Positions 22,069-31,805 of a DNA stretch of 64,000 nucleotides are shown piece by piece. Location: NCBI GenBank assembly GCA_951394045.1, contig OX595999.1:124001-188000 (forward strand), given 5' to 3'. Origin of the DNA: Nitzschia sp. DOCU1. Lineage: Eukaryota > Bacillariophyta > Bacillariophyceae > Bacillariales > Bacillariaceae. Position numbers and translations under genes: made by a program. Below the pieces are notes generated by a model. The model did not search any database, had not been told where the DNA came from, and worked only from the letters and a program-made list of their open reading frames with translations. Each line of letters starts with the position of its first letter. The first letter of the stretch is position 1.

Positions 22069-22953
22069 CTACACATCAAATAGAGGGGATCCATTCTCCA
22101 TTTGATATTGAAGTGTCACGATGACAGCTTCAATGCAGAGCTCCATTTTTTTGGTACCGTGCCTAAAAGTAGTAGAAACGCAATTAAACTTCGCCATTCG
22201 ACCATTGAATGACTCGTGTCTGCAACGAGCTCTAGCCTTGAAGTTGTGGAGCTCGGGAGGATCATATTGGCTTGGTAGAGCCATCATCGCCGACATGATC
22301 GGGCAGCTCTGGTTTTCGTAGCCGCTATCGGCAATGACCATCTTACCTGGTTTTACCTTCAGCATCATCCCTTCTTGAAAGATCTCCCTGTCACCCTTGC
22401 CACCACGATGTGGGCCACTCACCCAAACAACCTCAGAACGGAATACCGAAATTCCAATTTCGAACTTGCCAGCTGCGTGCTTCATTTTGTGAGAGCACTG
22501 GGCTTTGTCGATGTTGTAGCGTGGATGGGTTTTCGGCTCCCACCGCTTTAGGTCAGTACCATCAACAGTTGCAATGAACGTTTCCGTGGAAGGATCATCG
22601 AGATACTCGCGCCAGATGATTTTCTTGGCCTTGAGATCTCGAATCTTCTCGATCCAATCCCAGATGTGTTGCCCACCACAGTAATCCTCGCAAATGTTAA
22701 AGGTCGATGCAATGACACCACGATTCTTCGGATACAACCAAATAAAGTAGTGTGCCATTAAGAACTGTTTCAAGTTCTTCATAGTGCGCTCTTGTCGCCG
22801 TAACGCAAGATCGTTCCAAATGCATGCAATGACTTCGGGCGAGGACCCAAAATGGTCATGGAAGACAGCCCGATGGGCCTTACTCTTCCTGTGGTCCTGG
22901 CGAATGAAGTTCATCGCATACTTTAGAATCGTGTCAGGGGTCAAATTGTTCAT
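22069..22953 (-). CDS. DDE transposase, PIF/Harbinger- or IS5-like
   Basis: 294 residues from the ATG giving MNNLTPDTIL. Three acidic catalytic residues sit in typical contexts: D131 in TVDGTDL, D209 in VIADSGYE and E247 in CRHESFNGRM, with 38 residues between the second and third, as in DDE enzymes. N-terminal part: HFGSSPEVIACIWNDLAL. All three catalytic acids are intact and the frame has no stops, so the gene may be active or recently active. It lies next to tandem repeats and two unknown genes. Confidence 0.8.
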   Translation of the reverse strand: MNNLTPDTILKYAMNFIRQDHRKSKAHRAVFHDHFGSSPEVIACIWNDLALRRQERTMKNLKQFLMAHYFIWLYPKNRGVIASTFNICEDYCGGQHIWDWIEKIRDLKAKKIIWREYLDDPSTETFIATVDGTDLKRWEPKTHPRYNIDKAQCSHKMKHAAGKFEIGISVFRSEVVWVSGPHRGGKGDREIFQEGMMLKVKPGKMVIADSGYENQSCPIMSAMMALPSQYDPPELHNFKARARCRHESFNGRMAKFNCVSTTFRHGTKKMELCIEAVIVTLQYQMENGSPLFDV

Positions 22954-23102
22954 GCCGAATAGAATATAACAAATAGTGATTGATTGTTGGCGAAGCACAC
23001 CTCTGGTGTTGTTGTTGCGGTTGTTGGTTAGCGATCAGAACTGCAAAATCTGAAACCATTCGAGCGACTGGACTGGTCGCACGTATCGCCGTTGCTCACA
23101 AA

Positions 23103-23648
23103 ATGCCCTCACAAAATCCAGACAGCTCTCAAAATTTTCGCACACTGCGCGCAAACGAAACCATCATGCCCCGTCGTTCTGAGTCACCATCGAGAGCTCG
23201 CTCTGTCAGCAGTTCATCATCCTCTGGATCCAGCCGTTCGGCAGGACAAAAAGGGGAGGAGTGCACATTTACTGGTGGGAAATACGTAGGCCTTAATGGC
23301 TGGTATGATCTCTCGAAGTCGGACACTCCTTGTCGCCGCTACGTTGTCGTGAAACTCAAGGAGGGGGAACACGGTCGCGAGCTATCTACATTCGTCAAGC
23401 CTGAGAATGTTAAGGACAAGAAGATCAACGAGCCATCAAGCTATGCTGAGGCCATTATCCAGCAGCACCCTGAGATCGAAAAGCTCTTCAAGTCCTTGGC
23501 GAAACAGCTTGCCCAGTGTGACATTCATACTGTCGAAGGTCGAGCTGCCGGGCTCGACGAGATCTTTCTTGGATACGTGCGGGAAGCTGTCATCAATCAA
23601 ATGAAACTTGGACACAGGGCCAAGCATATGAAAGTTGATTTCGTCTAG
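23103..23648 (+). CDS. Unknown transposon-companion protein
   Basis: 181 residues; a second ATG at 23166 (MPRRSESPSR) is also possible. Ser/Arg-rich N-terminus (SRARSVSSSSSSGSS), then a compact segment ECTFTGGKYVGLNGWYD and RRYVVVKLKEG that resembles a small beta domain of KOW/SH3 type (inference). A helical C-terminus follows (SYAEAIIQQHPEIEKLFKSL, LDEIFLGYVREAVINQMKLG). It is divergent from the transposase, with 149 bp between the two ATGs, so a shared promoter is plausible. Confidence 0.6.
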   Translation: MPSQNPDSSQNFRTLRANETIMPRRSESPSRARSVSSSSSSGSSRSAGQKGEECTFTGGKYVGLNGWYDLSKSDTPCRRYVVVKLKEGEHGRELSTFVKPENVKDKKINEPSSYAEAIIQQHPEIEKLFKSLAKQLAQCDIHTVEGRAAGLDEIFLGYVREAVINQMKLGHRAKHMKVDFV

Positions 23649-23844
23649 TACTCTCCGGATCCAGCATTCGACCATCAAAGTTACGTTGCCATGACACGAC
23701 GACAATCTACATAGGATATAGGCAATTCCAAACTATCTGATAGTAGACTGTACTAATAAACAACAAAGCTGCTATAGTTCGTTGTAATACTACTATTATT
23801 GCATTAGCAACACAACTGCTATAATTGATTTGGTTAAGTCTACA

Positions 23845-23970
23845 AAGGAGCCCTCGTGGTATAGAAGCCCTCGTTAGAAAGAAGGAGCCCTGGTGGTATA
23901 GGAAGGAGACCTCGTGGTATAGAAAGGAGCCCTGGTGGTATACAAAGGAAGGAGCCCTCGCGGTGTAGAA
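23845..23970. repeat. Degenerate ~20-26-bp tandem repeat
   Basis: About five units of GGAGCCCT(C/G)GTGGTATA(G)AA with small length changes, ending just before the stop codon of the next minus-strand gene. Confidence 0.8.
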
Positions 23971-23982
23971 AGAACTGGCCAA

Positions 23983-25112
23983 CTAGTCCATCTCTTCGTG
24001 GACAATGGCAGCAACTTTACGGTCCTCTACTTGGACTCCACCAGAATAAGCAATGCGGACTGTGGCAAAGGTCGCAGTATGAATCTTGCTGTGAGTCATC
24101 TGTGCTGCATTTGGATGGGGGTAGTACATGTCACGCCACTTGGCGATGAGTCTGGCCATGTCGTAGTTATCGCAGCCAAGGATATGAATGTCCAGTTGTG
24201 GCGGACCAAAGAGAATCACGTAGTAGGACAGCTTGCGGTCTTCGTTATTTTGTAGCTCCTGCAAGTAGCCTTTGCGGGTAGCCAAGAAGTTGGGATCCTT
24301 CTCGTACTTATCGAATTTCTTCAGGTCCCGTCCGAACTCGCACACGGAAGGGAAGGAGATCCGGATCCCTTGGATGTTTGGGTACGGGGACTTCCAAAGA
24401 CGAGCCTCAAAATATGGCTTGTCGCCGAGCGAGATCCGTTTACGGATATCAATCACGTTGTAGAGAAATCCATTGTGCTCGTAGTTTTGCACAGGCATGA
24501 TCTCAAAGCCTTTGTTGCGTTCAAACTCAACCGTGTTAGCCCAAAACTTGAACAAGGGAATGTTAGAGGACAGGAAAATGTCAAGGGAAGGATGGCATCA
24601 GTACTTACCATATGCGGATCATCTTTAGTTCCATTTCCAATCATGTCGGTTCCTGTTGGGATGCGGATGCGGGTTCCAGGGGTTCGGGGACTGGCACCAA
24701 CAGAACGCCTAGTGGAACGCACACTACGCGATGGCGTAGCCATGCTCTTGCCAGCAGAAGCAGTGCTTGAAGCAGCAACGGACAACGCGCCAAGATCCTC
24801 AATAAGCCCCTCATCCAACTCATTGACCACTTCATCTGGCACAATCAACTCTTCTTCCTCGTCGACATCAACATCTTCTGCATCCGATTCGAGATCTTTT
24901 AGGTCAGGGTGGAGGGCCCGGAATTCTTCCATGTCCATCTTCTTCAATTTGGACCACTTCTTGCCCAGAGCATTACGGAGGCCCGAGTTGGGACGACCAC
25001 AAATCGCAGGATACTTGACGGCCAAATCCTTAAGGTTGACTAGGTTTCGAGGGAGACCTTCATTTGCAACGAGTTGCAGGAAAGCATTGAGATGGGAGTC
25101 GGTGAGCTGCAT
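23983..25112 (-). CDS. Unknown spliced transposon-companion protein
   Basis: Exon 1 is 25112-24609 and exon 2 is 24546-23983, phase 0 (DDPHM|FWANTVEFERN), giving 355 residues. The N-terminal ~60 residues (HLNAFLQLVANEGLPRNLVN) are a helical region with Lys-rich end KKWSKLKKM. An acidic stretch, a Ser/Arg linker (SRSVRSTRRSVGASPRTPG), then a ~180-residue folded C-terminal domain follow: EIMPVQNYEHNGFLYNV, ARLWKSPYPNIQGIR, YYVILFGPPQLDIHILGCDN. Not recognised. Position beside the transposase suggests an accessory role in transposition, perhaps DNA binding through the basic linker (inference). Confidence 0.65.
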
Positions 25113-25901
25113 CCTTTTGCGACTTTCGTTTTTTATGAGGTGGGGAATGCCATTGGTTGTTGTGTGAGGAAGGGGAAATCTTCGATCTTGGAAACAAATC
25201 TTGGTGGAAACAACAATTCAACGGAGCACTCCAAACTCATCGTGCCACGATTTGCCCGTTTATGCATGGCTTGTTGTCGAATCTAATCCCAGATGAAAAC
25301 ATTTCTTCGTGGAAACAACAATTCAACGGAAGACTCCAAACTCAACAACAATAATTCAAGGGAACACTCCAAACTCATCGTGTCATGATTTGTCCGTTTA
25401 TGCATAGCTCATTGTCGAATCTTGCTGGCGGTTCAATCCCAAGGTGCTTTCATCTGGGATTGAACCATCAGCAAGATTCGGCAACAAACGATGCCACTAA
25501 ACGGACAAATCGTGCAACGATAAACTGAACTCGTTTGGAGTGTTCCTTGGCGCCTACTCCCATTCTATGTATGGTCCATTTCCTCCGAGTCGGCACATAC
25601 TTTCGTCCGAGTCGGCACATACTCCTTTCTATGTATCTATTGACTACTCTGATCATTACGACAACTTCGCCGCTCCTACTACTTCTAGAGTAGAGTACTT
25701 CCTGCTTGCAAGTAATAACTACTATGATACTACTATCACTTCTCTAGCTACTAGCTACTATCAGGACAAGTGCTGTGATTAATATGACTAGTATTCTCGA
25801 TTAGTACAGAGAAGACAAGACTGCAGTATTCTTGATTACAGAGAAGACGCACCGCATGCTGGAATTGAAGCCCACTCAATCATATGGAAGCCCTCCCCTG
25901 A
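25113..25901. other. Gene-free stretch around the foldback repeat
   Basis: Apart from the foldback repeat it contains a short direct repeat (CGAGTCGGCACATACT twice near 25586-25622) and runs of ACTACTA words. No gene. Confidence 0.4.
25200..25550. repeat. Foldback (long inverted) repeat with an extra direct arm
   Basis: The arm starting ~25352 (GGAACACTCCAAACTC ... GATTTGTCCGTTTA ... GAATCTTGCTG ... GGTTCAATCCCA) returns as its near-complete reverse complement up to ~25547, around a short loop near AAGGTGCTTTCATC. A further direct, diverged arm is at ~25213-25292, preceded by GTGGAAACAACAATTCAACG, which recurs at ~25309. The structure resembles a MITE or foldback element. Confidence 0.8.
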
Positions 25902-26459
25902 TTAAGAATGGAACGCCCGATTGCAAAGAGGGCATCGAAGAGCCGGGGGAGGCGTCCAAACATCCGCCAACATGCCCATGAAGCGGTCCATCCTCATGCG
26001 GAATGCACATGGTTGGCAGATGGCGTGCCCACATGGCATGATGCAAATACTTTCCGTCCTGGTTTCAAAACAAATCGCACAACCATTGTCAAGTTGTAGC
26101 TGTGCAGGGACTCGAGGTCCCACTTGAACCTGAAACTGGAACCAAAGCATCCGGTCGGCTTCAGCCCTCGAAGCTTCGGCTTGGCGTACTGCGTCTTCCG
26201 CTTGAGCTAGTGCATCTTGTTCCGCAGCTTGATCATCCAACAAAGCTGCTGAACGATCACGAGCCTGGAAAAGGACTTGGTCGGCCTTGGCAGCACGGAA
26301 AAGTAGGGTCAAGAGGTCAAGGTGATTTCTTGAACGATCTCTCCCTTCTTCGCCGCCGAGGTTGCCGTTCAACCAAGTCTTCCAGCAATTCAACATGGTG
26401 AGCAAGGCAGCCTCATCTTCACGAGGCTGAGGACTCGGCTCCTGCTGCGGCTGGACCAT
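25902..26459 (-). CDS. RING-type (C3HC4) zinc finger protein
   Basis: 185 residues, ATG start. A helical N-terminal region with an Ala/Glu/Asp-rich probable coiled coil (DQAAEQDALAQAEDAVRQAE, ~78-97) leads to a C-terminal RING: CAIC, then MPCGH, ICQPC and RCPLC. This gives all eight ligands of C3HC4. The spacing between the third and fourth pair is long (~28 residues) because of an insert. Probably an E3 ubiquitin ligase (family knowledge); substrate unknown. Confidence 0.8.
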   Translation of the reverse strand: MVQPQQEPSPQPREDEAALLTMLNCWKTWLNGNLGGEEGRDRSRNHLDLLTLLFRAAKADQVLFQARDRSAALLDDQAAEQDALAQAEDAVRQAEASRAEADRMLWFQFQVQVGPRVPAQLQLDNGCAICFETRTESICIMPCGHAICQPCAFRMRMDRFMGMLADVWTPPPALRCPLCNRAFHS

Positions 26460-26640
26460 GATGATGATTGGGAGTGATGTAGAGTGATGTAAAGAAAGAT
26501 TTGTGAGAGCAGAACCATCAGGAACGACACAGCTGCTTGATCTTCTCCGATTAAAATTTACTCCAATTCAATCACAAAACAAGAAACCCACAAGAAAAGA
26601 TGGTTGGTTGTTGATTCAAACGGGCGATAGCAGCCCCTTG

Positions 26641-26955
26641 ATGATCCTCCCAATAATGCCGGGAAGAAACAGCACGTCATCATCAGGACCCTTGTTGTCC
26701 TTGTCGCCATTCCCTCAAATTGGTGATGCCGATGCTGGTCCACCACTCCGGAACAACCACACCAAGAAGAACAAGAATCATCATGCCGATGATTGCTGCA
26801 ATGATCTCCAAAGTAGTACTCTCTTATCAGTACTACAGCACATTATCGATCAAGCGCTCGTAGTACTGGAAGACGACGACGATGATCTACTCGTAACTGC
26901 TGAAGATGCAGACGAGGGGGGTTGCAACAGTTTTGCGTTTTGTGGTGGCCAATAA
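26641..26955 (+). CDS. Small acidic protein, family A member 2
   Basis: 104 residues from the first ATG (MILPIMPGRN); the frame is open farther upstream but only from a GTG. The C-terminal core CCNDLQSSTLLSVLQHIIDQ plus ALVVLEDDDDD matches the other two family A members. The N-terminus is diverged or truncated: the Ser-rich start seen in members 1 and 3 is missing. It lies upstream of the truncated beta-barrel-like gene exactly as member 3 lies upstream of the intact one. Confidence 0.5.
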   Translation: MILPIMPGRNSTSSSGPLLSLSPFPQIGDADAGPPLRNNHTKKNKNHHADDCCNDLQSSTLLSVLQHIIDQALVVLEDDDDDLLVTAEDADEGGCNSFAFCGGQ

Positions 26956-27634
26956 TCCAACGATTGACTGAGACGAACGCCGCGCATGACCTCGCTTTGT
27001 GCCAACTTCGGCGCGAACGTTCAATCGCCGGAATCAAATGGACACCATTGTCATACGACGATTTTTCTTTTGGTCTTTGGACGACCTTTTCTGCATAGAT
27101 CTCGTCTCATCCATACTATTTTTCACTACTAATACGAGTATCGTGCTACTAGCTAGCCGAAAAGATAGCATAGTACCGTACAGCACGCCATGGCCGCCGG
27201 TATATCTAGTAGGTACCTAGTAGCCGTAAACATGTAATGGTACTAATACAACTCTGGATTGGCAAAAGTGAGCGAGATTAAAAGAAAATGGTTTTGCTAA
27301 ACGGTGAATAGCAATAACAGTGGCGATTTGACGACCGCCATCATCTTCGAAATGGACTCTTCTGGCAATCGAATGAATGGATGGATCATAGTCGAGTCGA
27401 ACAAATCCAATCGAAGATGACGCGCGGTCAGCGCACGTTGCACGTCTCCCGCAAGGAAAGCGGGAAAAAGCGAAGCGATCTTTTCTTCCCTTGCTTGCCG
27501 TGTTGCTGGGCCAAGATCCTGTTTTCGACACCCAAGAGGCTCCGCCGACGCCGCCGAAGCCTACTGTACAGTCGCAACCCAATCATTACATCCCTTCACT
27601 ATCTGTATTTTACATTTATTCTATCATCATCGTC
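26956..27634. other. Intergenic; promoter copy of the beta-barrel-like gene
   Basis: The part from ~27380 (ATCCAATCGAAGATGACGCG) resembles 31585-31805 upstream of the intact paralogue. No gene recognised. Confidence 0.45.
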
Positions 27635-27754
27635 ATGGGAAGTATTCAAAGCCTCCAGCAAAAGGAAACGCCTGAACAACGGCGTTTGCGTCCCGCCAAG
27701 GAACGCGGCGTCGTCTTAATGCCGCCGAGTTTTGTGAATAGCCAAAACTATTAA
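27635..27754 (+). pseudogene. Truncated copy of the beta-barrel-like gene (first 39 codons)
   Basis: MGSIQSLQQKETPEQRR... through PPSFVNSQN matches the N-terminus of the intact gene at 31806 almost residue for residue, then ends in Tyr-TAA where the homology stops. The sequence after the stop is the LRR fragment. Confidence 0.85.
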
Positions 27755-28511
27755 CATCACGACCATCTTCATTTAGAAGAAGAAGATGCAGCCACCGACT
27801 TTCCATTGAAACAGCTGGTTCAAGATGGCTTGTTGAACAATGCCAGTTTGCTGCGACTCGGTGTCTTCCACGCCGACTTGACGACACCCCAAGTCGATCA
27901 AGACTTGTTGTGTCATTTGCATAAGCATCCTTGCTTGCAATACTTGGACTTGTTTGGCAATCAAGTCGACTCTCTCTACTTTCCCCACTTTTTTCGGCAG
28001 TCGCAGCATTCCTGCTGTCTGGAAGAATTGCATCTTTCTCAAAATCCATGTCTGACGCAACATCCTGATCAACACTACCTATACTATCATCAAGAACAAC
28101 ATGAACATTCTGCACAACTACAACCACCATTTGTAGCGGCTGAATCTACTACTACTCCAACAACAACTTCCATCTCTCTCCTGGACATTTTGCATACACT
28201 CTTTCAACGACACCCTTGCCTCTACCACTTTGGAGTCAACCCCCACGCCTATTTCTTCACGAACAACAACAGTAACAAAAGTCAAAAGTGCCCACAGACG
28301 GATGCTCTCTTGTTTTTGACGGATTGCAATCGAATAGGCTTACGGTGGCGGCGGCGGCGACAACCACCACATGTATTGGGCAGTGGTGCCACTCCTGCGA
28401 TTGATCTTCCGCCACTCTTACCTTCTGGTTTGTGGCCACGAGTATTGCAAAGTGTGACGCAACAGGAATCCTTGATGCTTCATCCACAACCATCCTTACT
28501 ATTGCAGAACG
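27755..28511 (+). pseudogene. LRR gene fragment (middle third of the 14759-16921 gene)
   Basis: Reads HHDHLHLEEEDAATDFPLKQ onward, nearly identical to the LRR gene from its RHHNHLH segment through the LQPPFVAAES and LFQRHPCLYHFGVN segments to about QPSLL. It has no start of its own and ends at a deletion joint near 28504-28511. The frame is the same as that of the preceding truncated gene, separated only by its TAA. Confidence 0.85.
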
Positions 28512-28546
28512 ACTTTGAATCTTCAAAAGTTTCCTATCTATTAGTT

Positions 28547-28548
<2 letters not shown>

Positions 28549-28602
<54 letters not shown>
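28549..28602. repeat. (AT)n microsatellite, ~27 units
   Basis: Uninterrupted AT dinucleotides. The equivalent place in the other copy of the duplicated block (~14428-14436) has only TATATA, so the run expanded in this copy or contracted in the other. Confidence 0.95.
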
Positions 28603-28604
<2 letters not shown>

Positions 28605-28627
28605 GCCACGGTCTACTCGTGGTTCCC

Positions 28628-30027
28628 TTATGATGCTTCCGCTTCCCCTTTCTTCCTGTTGGATGCTGCATTTTGTTCGTGGTCTTTCACCTCTCTAGTC
28701 GTCATCGCCAACGATCGAGAATAAAGCAGGCTTCCAAAAAGGGCGGCCGCAGCATCAGCAGTAGGATTACTACTACTTGCCGCAACAACAGAATTTTCAA
28801 GACCACTACTCCTACTTCCATGCACGCCCCGTGCAAGCAATGATGAGAGAAGAAATTGTTTGTTTGCACCGGGGTGGTAATAAGAAGGCGTCCGAGTGCT
28901 GCTACTTTGCCGAATCCCAAGACCCCCATGCTGCTGTTGCTGAGGAAAGATCATCTTTTTCACAAGAAGCTCTTCTTGTTCCTCTTTTGTCGGATACAAA
29001 AATGACCTGAGAAGCTCTTGGTGAAGAAGTGCTACCAATCCTTGCCCACGACCACCACCCCCAGCGGCTGCCGCAAGCGACGGCGACGTTGACAAAGATA
29101 ATTGCTCAGAGAGTATTCGCAGGGGCGGAGAGAGGGGATTTCCCCCAAGTGCCGAGAAAGAATTCCAGATATTCTTGTTGCGGTAGTCCGACGAACAGCA
29201 GTACGATAATGATAACCCCGCTGCCGGTCGTCCTTCTTGTGCTTGCTGCCGGAGCCTTGCCATGCCATCCGCAAGAAGAAGTTCTCTTTTAGATGAAAGA
29301 AGAAGATCTGTCCTCGTCGGTGCTGGTGCTGAGGATTCTTTTGGCATCGAGGTTGTAAGCTGTGGTGGAGCCGAGGATATTGTCCCCCCAAGGTTGATTA
29401 TTGACTCTGGACTTTTCAAAGCAGCACGCTGATTCTTCGCTTCTTGTTTCGTAACTTCGTCCTCTCGCATCACGGCCCAAAGCTGGTAGCAAAAACTCTG
29501 CTTCACCATGCGGAGCGCCGTAGAATCATCAACTTGTTCAAAGAAGCAATCGAGAACAATCTTGTTGGTGGGGCTGGGCGGCGGGGCTACAGCACAACCA
29601 GGAGAAGTAAGTGTGGAGCCCAACAACTTTTTGTGCTTCACAAAGCGACCACCCTTGGCCTTGACTTCTTCAATGATCTCTCTAGCGAGTTTGGCTTTGG
29701 ACTTGTGGTCCAACAAGCCGCCCTCACTCTTGGTGTTCAGCCCCCCGAACGTTTCAATGGCCTTTCGTACCAAAGCACGAAACCGAACATTGCCCATGTG
29801 CTCATTCGGACCAGCGCCCCGGCCTGTTTACAGAAGCACGAAACACAGAATTGAAGAACAAAAAGTTATTAGCACAACAAGTCGCCGATTCTAGCCATCA
29901 TGTTGAGGTTTCTTCACCAAGCCCTACCTAGAAGCACATCGTTCGGTCCGAGGAGATCCTTGCTCGTTCGATTCATGGCTCTCGACGCTGTCGTAGTACT
30001 ATCAGTAGAGGATGAAGGAGGAGTCAT
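28628..30027 (-). CDS. DUF6824-domain protein, copy 2
   Basis: Exon 1 is 30027-29928 and exon 2 is 29823-28628, giving 431 residues. The intron is at the same place as in copy 1 (GPNDVLLG|RGAGPNEHMGN). This copy keeps the family-typical His-x-Gly-Asn and FR (NEHMGNVRFRALV), lost in copy 1. The helix KLAREIIEEVKAKGGRF and KLLGS follow, then low-complexity sequence. An extra T (five-T run) near the end puts the C-terminus in another frame than copy 1 (ending KKGEAEAS). Probably the functional or more conserved copy (inference). Function unknown, as for DUF6824 in general. Confidence 0.82.
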
Positions 30028-30292
30028 ACCCGATTTCGCTGGTTGGAAGGGGTTTATGAGTCGTTTCGGGGATCCTTTTTCTGCACCGCAATACTACTTC
30101 GAGTGAAACGATGAGGAGGAAGTTGAAGATAATAGATGCGCTCTTGGTTTAGGTCCTTATTATTGGCTCTGTCCAGCGGCAAAGTCAATAAACATAGAGC
30201 GCGGCTTATGTTCTGACGAGGTAGCGCGCGGTGATCGTCTCATTCATTCCACCTACATAGCACAAAACCCCGAAGGCAACCCTCTTTCAATT

Positions 30293-31044
30293 CCACCGCA
30301 TTCTAGTACCTACCCCGGGAAGCAGAACGCGATGATGATTCCCAGTTGTGGAAAAGGAAGCTCTGTCCGAGGATCACATCCAGCAGGTAGTAGATACACT
30401 CTAAATAATACACCGGTACCAGATACTGGTAGTGCCCCAAAACGCTTGAGCGCGGCGATGTTCTCATCCGCGTTTGGAAACCGAGAAGGCTCCCATCAAA
30501 CTCATCACACAACAAAATCCATCCGATTATTATTTTGCGAATGGAAAATGTAGTACGAGTACCTGGTAAGAACAACAAACACCATCACAAAGATACGGGA
30601 TTATGCAAAAGACACTTTGGAAGCGGCGCAATCCCGTGAGTTATGGAAAACAAAGCGTTAAGAAAGAAAGCAGCAGCAGCAGTACCCCAAATATTGGAGA
30701 GTACTAATCGTTGTACGACGCAGTCCAATCTACCACCATTATGAAAATACTGGACGTATTGGTCGGCGGAGGGCGGCTACTAGTAGTAGGCCTATCTCCT
30801 AGCACCGCGAAATTATCATCGACAGGTCATTCTACCTTCCTCCCTTCGCGAAATGATCGTCATCGACAGGTCATTCTACTCCTCCCTTGTTCTTCCGAAC
30901 GCTTCTCGTATGATACTAGAACAGCAAAGAACAAGGAATATTCAGGATCTGGTGGTGGTAATACTACTCGTCTGCTCCTCATAAAAAAAGACGCAAGAAG
31001 CGAAACAAGCACAAACTCCAAACACTCAAAAATCAAAAAGAACA
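30293..31044. other. Intergenic, no recognised gene
   Basis: Corresponds in position to 12085-12480 next to the other block but is largely diverged. No convincing ORF. Confidence 0.35.
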
Positions 31045-31527
31045 ATGACGTGCTCGACTTTCTTCTCTTCGTCGCCTATTAGTAGTAATAATAACAACTC
31101 TGCAACAACAAATTCTTCCCGCCAGGAGGAGGACTCTTTGTCGTTGTTGTCCTCGTTCTTCTTCTTGCAGGAGATAGGAGGAGGACGACCAAACGAAGAC
31201 TCGAGGACGAGGACACTGGCGTCAGTAATTGTTCCTCGTGCTGCTGGTCTTTGGAGGAACACATCGTTATGGTGCCGAAATGCTGCTAGTGCTGGTACTG
31301 CTAATGGCGGTCCTCCCGGCAACAACGACGACAACACCAGCAGCAACAACAATGAACAAGGCGATCATGATGATCATTACTGCAATGATCTCCAGAGTAC
31401 CATCCTATCAGTACTAAGTATCATTGATCAAGCGCTCCTAGTAATGGAACAAGACGTCTTTATTACCGCGGAGGAAGAAGAAGATCATCATGATGGCGGC
31501 AATCATCGTGTCGGTCTGGGCCAATAA
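31045..31527 (+). CDS. Small acidic protein, family A member 3
   Basis: 160 residues, ATG start (MTCSTFFSSS). Ser/Asn-rich N-terminus, a Leu-rich patch (DSLSLLSSFFFLQE), Gly/Asn-rich middle, then the core HYCNDLQSTILSVLSIIDQA plus LLVMEQD and an acidic/His tail. It is the longest-conserved member with respect to member 1, agreeing at both ends. Function unknown. Confidence 0.6.
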   Translation: MTCSTFFSSSPISSNNNNSATTNSSRQEEDSLSLLSSFFFLQEIGGGRPNEDSRTRTLASVIVPRAAGLWRNTSLWCRNAASAGTANGGPPGNNDDNTSSNNNEQGDHDDHYCNDLQSTILSVLSIIDQALLVMEQDVFITAEEEEDHHDGGNHRVGLGQ

Positions 31528-31805
31528 TAATCCAGCAGCCGATTATTACGAAAACTAAAAGGGAACAAGGCAAGACACGTCACCACACGTTCAGTCGTAC
31601 GAATCCAATCGAAGATGACGCGCGCACGTTTCCGCCGCTCCGCATCTCATACATACAACGATCTTCGCTTACTGGGGTGGAAAGATGGAGATCCTTTCCG
31701 GCACAAACGGCGCTGCCAGCGGTAAAACAATAATCGCAACTCATTCATCACTCACTATTTGTATTATTTTTTAATTCTATCATTATCATTGTCGTCGTCA
31801 TTGTC

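Larger units (their letters stand above)
22069..25112. mobile_element. Putative DDE transposon with two companion genes
   Basis: Compact cassette of a DDE transposase (22069-22953, minus), a divergently placed unknown gene (23103-23648, plus) and a spliced unknown gene (23983-25112, minus). Flanked by a tandem repeat on the left and foldback repeats on the right. Terminal inverted repeats and a target-site duplication were not found by eye, so the element ends are not defined and membership of the companion genes is an inference from position. Confidence 0.5.
27755..30292. repeat. Inverted segmental duplication, partner of ~12481-16180
   Basis: The order LRR fragment, DUF6824 (opposite strand) and flanking GCAACCCTCTTTC block is the reverse complement of 12481-16180. 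Relative to that block, ~14479-15439 (about 960 bp, LRR 3' part) is missing here; the joint reads CATCCTTACTA followed by TTGCAGAACGAC. Family A paralogues extend the synteny outwards to 11539 and 31527. Confidence 0.88.

Noticed and set aside
22980..23102. Longer start for the transposon-companion gene including a Cys-rich segment.
   Set aside because: It would overlap the transposase promoter and opens at a weak start. ATG 23103 or 23166 is more plausible.
27773..28130. Minus-strand frames over the LRR fragment and the equivalent plus-strand frames at 15802-16194.
   Set aside because: They are shadows of the LRR frame; they recur only because the LRR sequence is duplicated.
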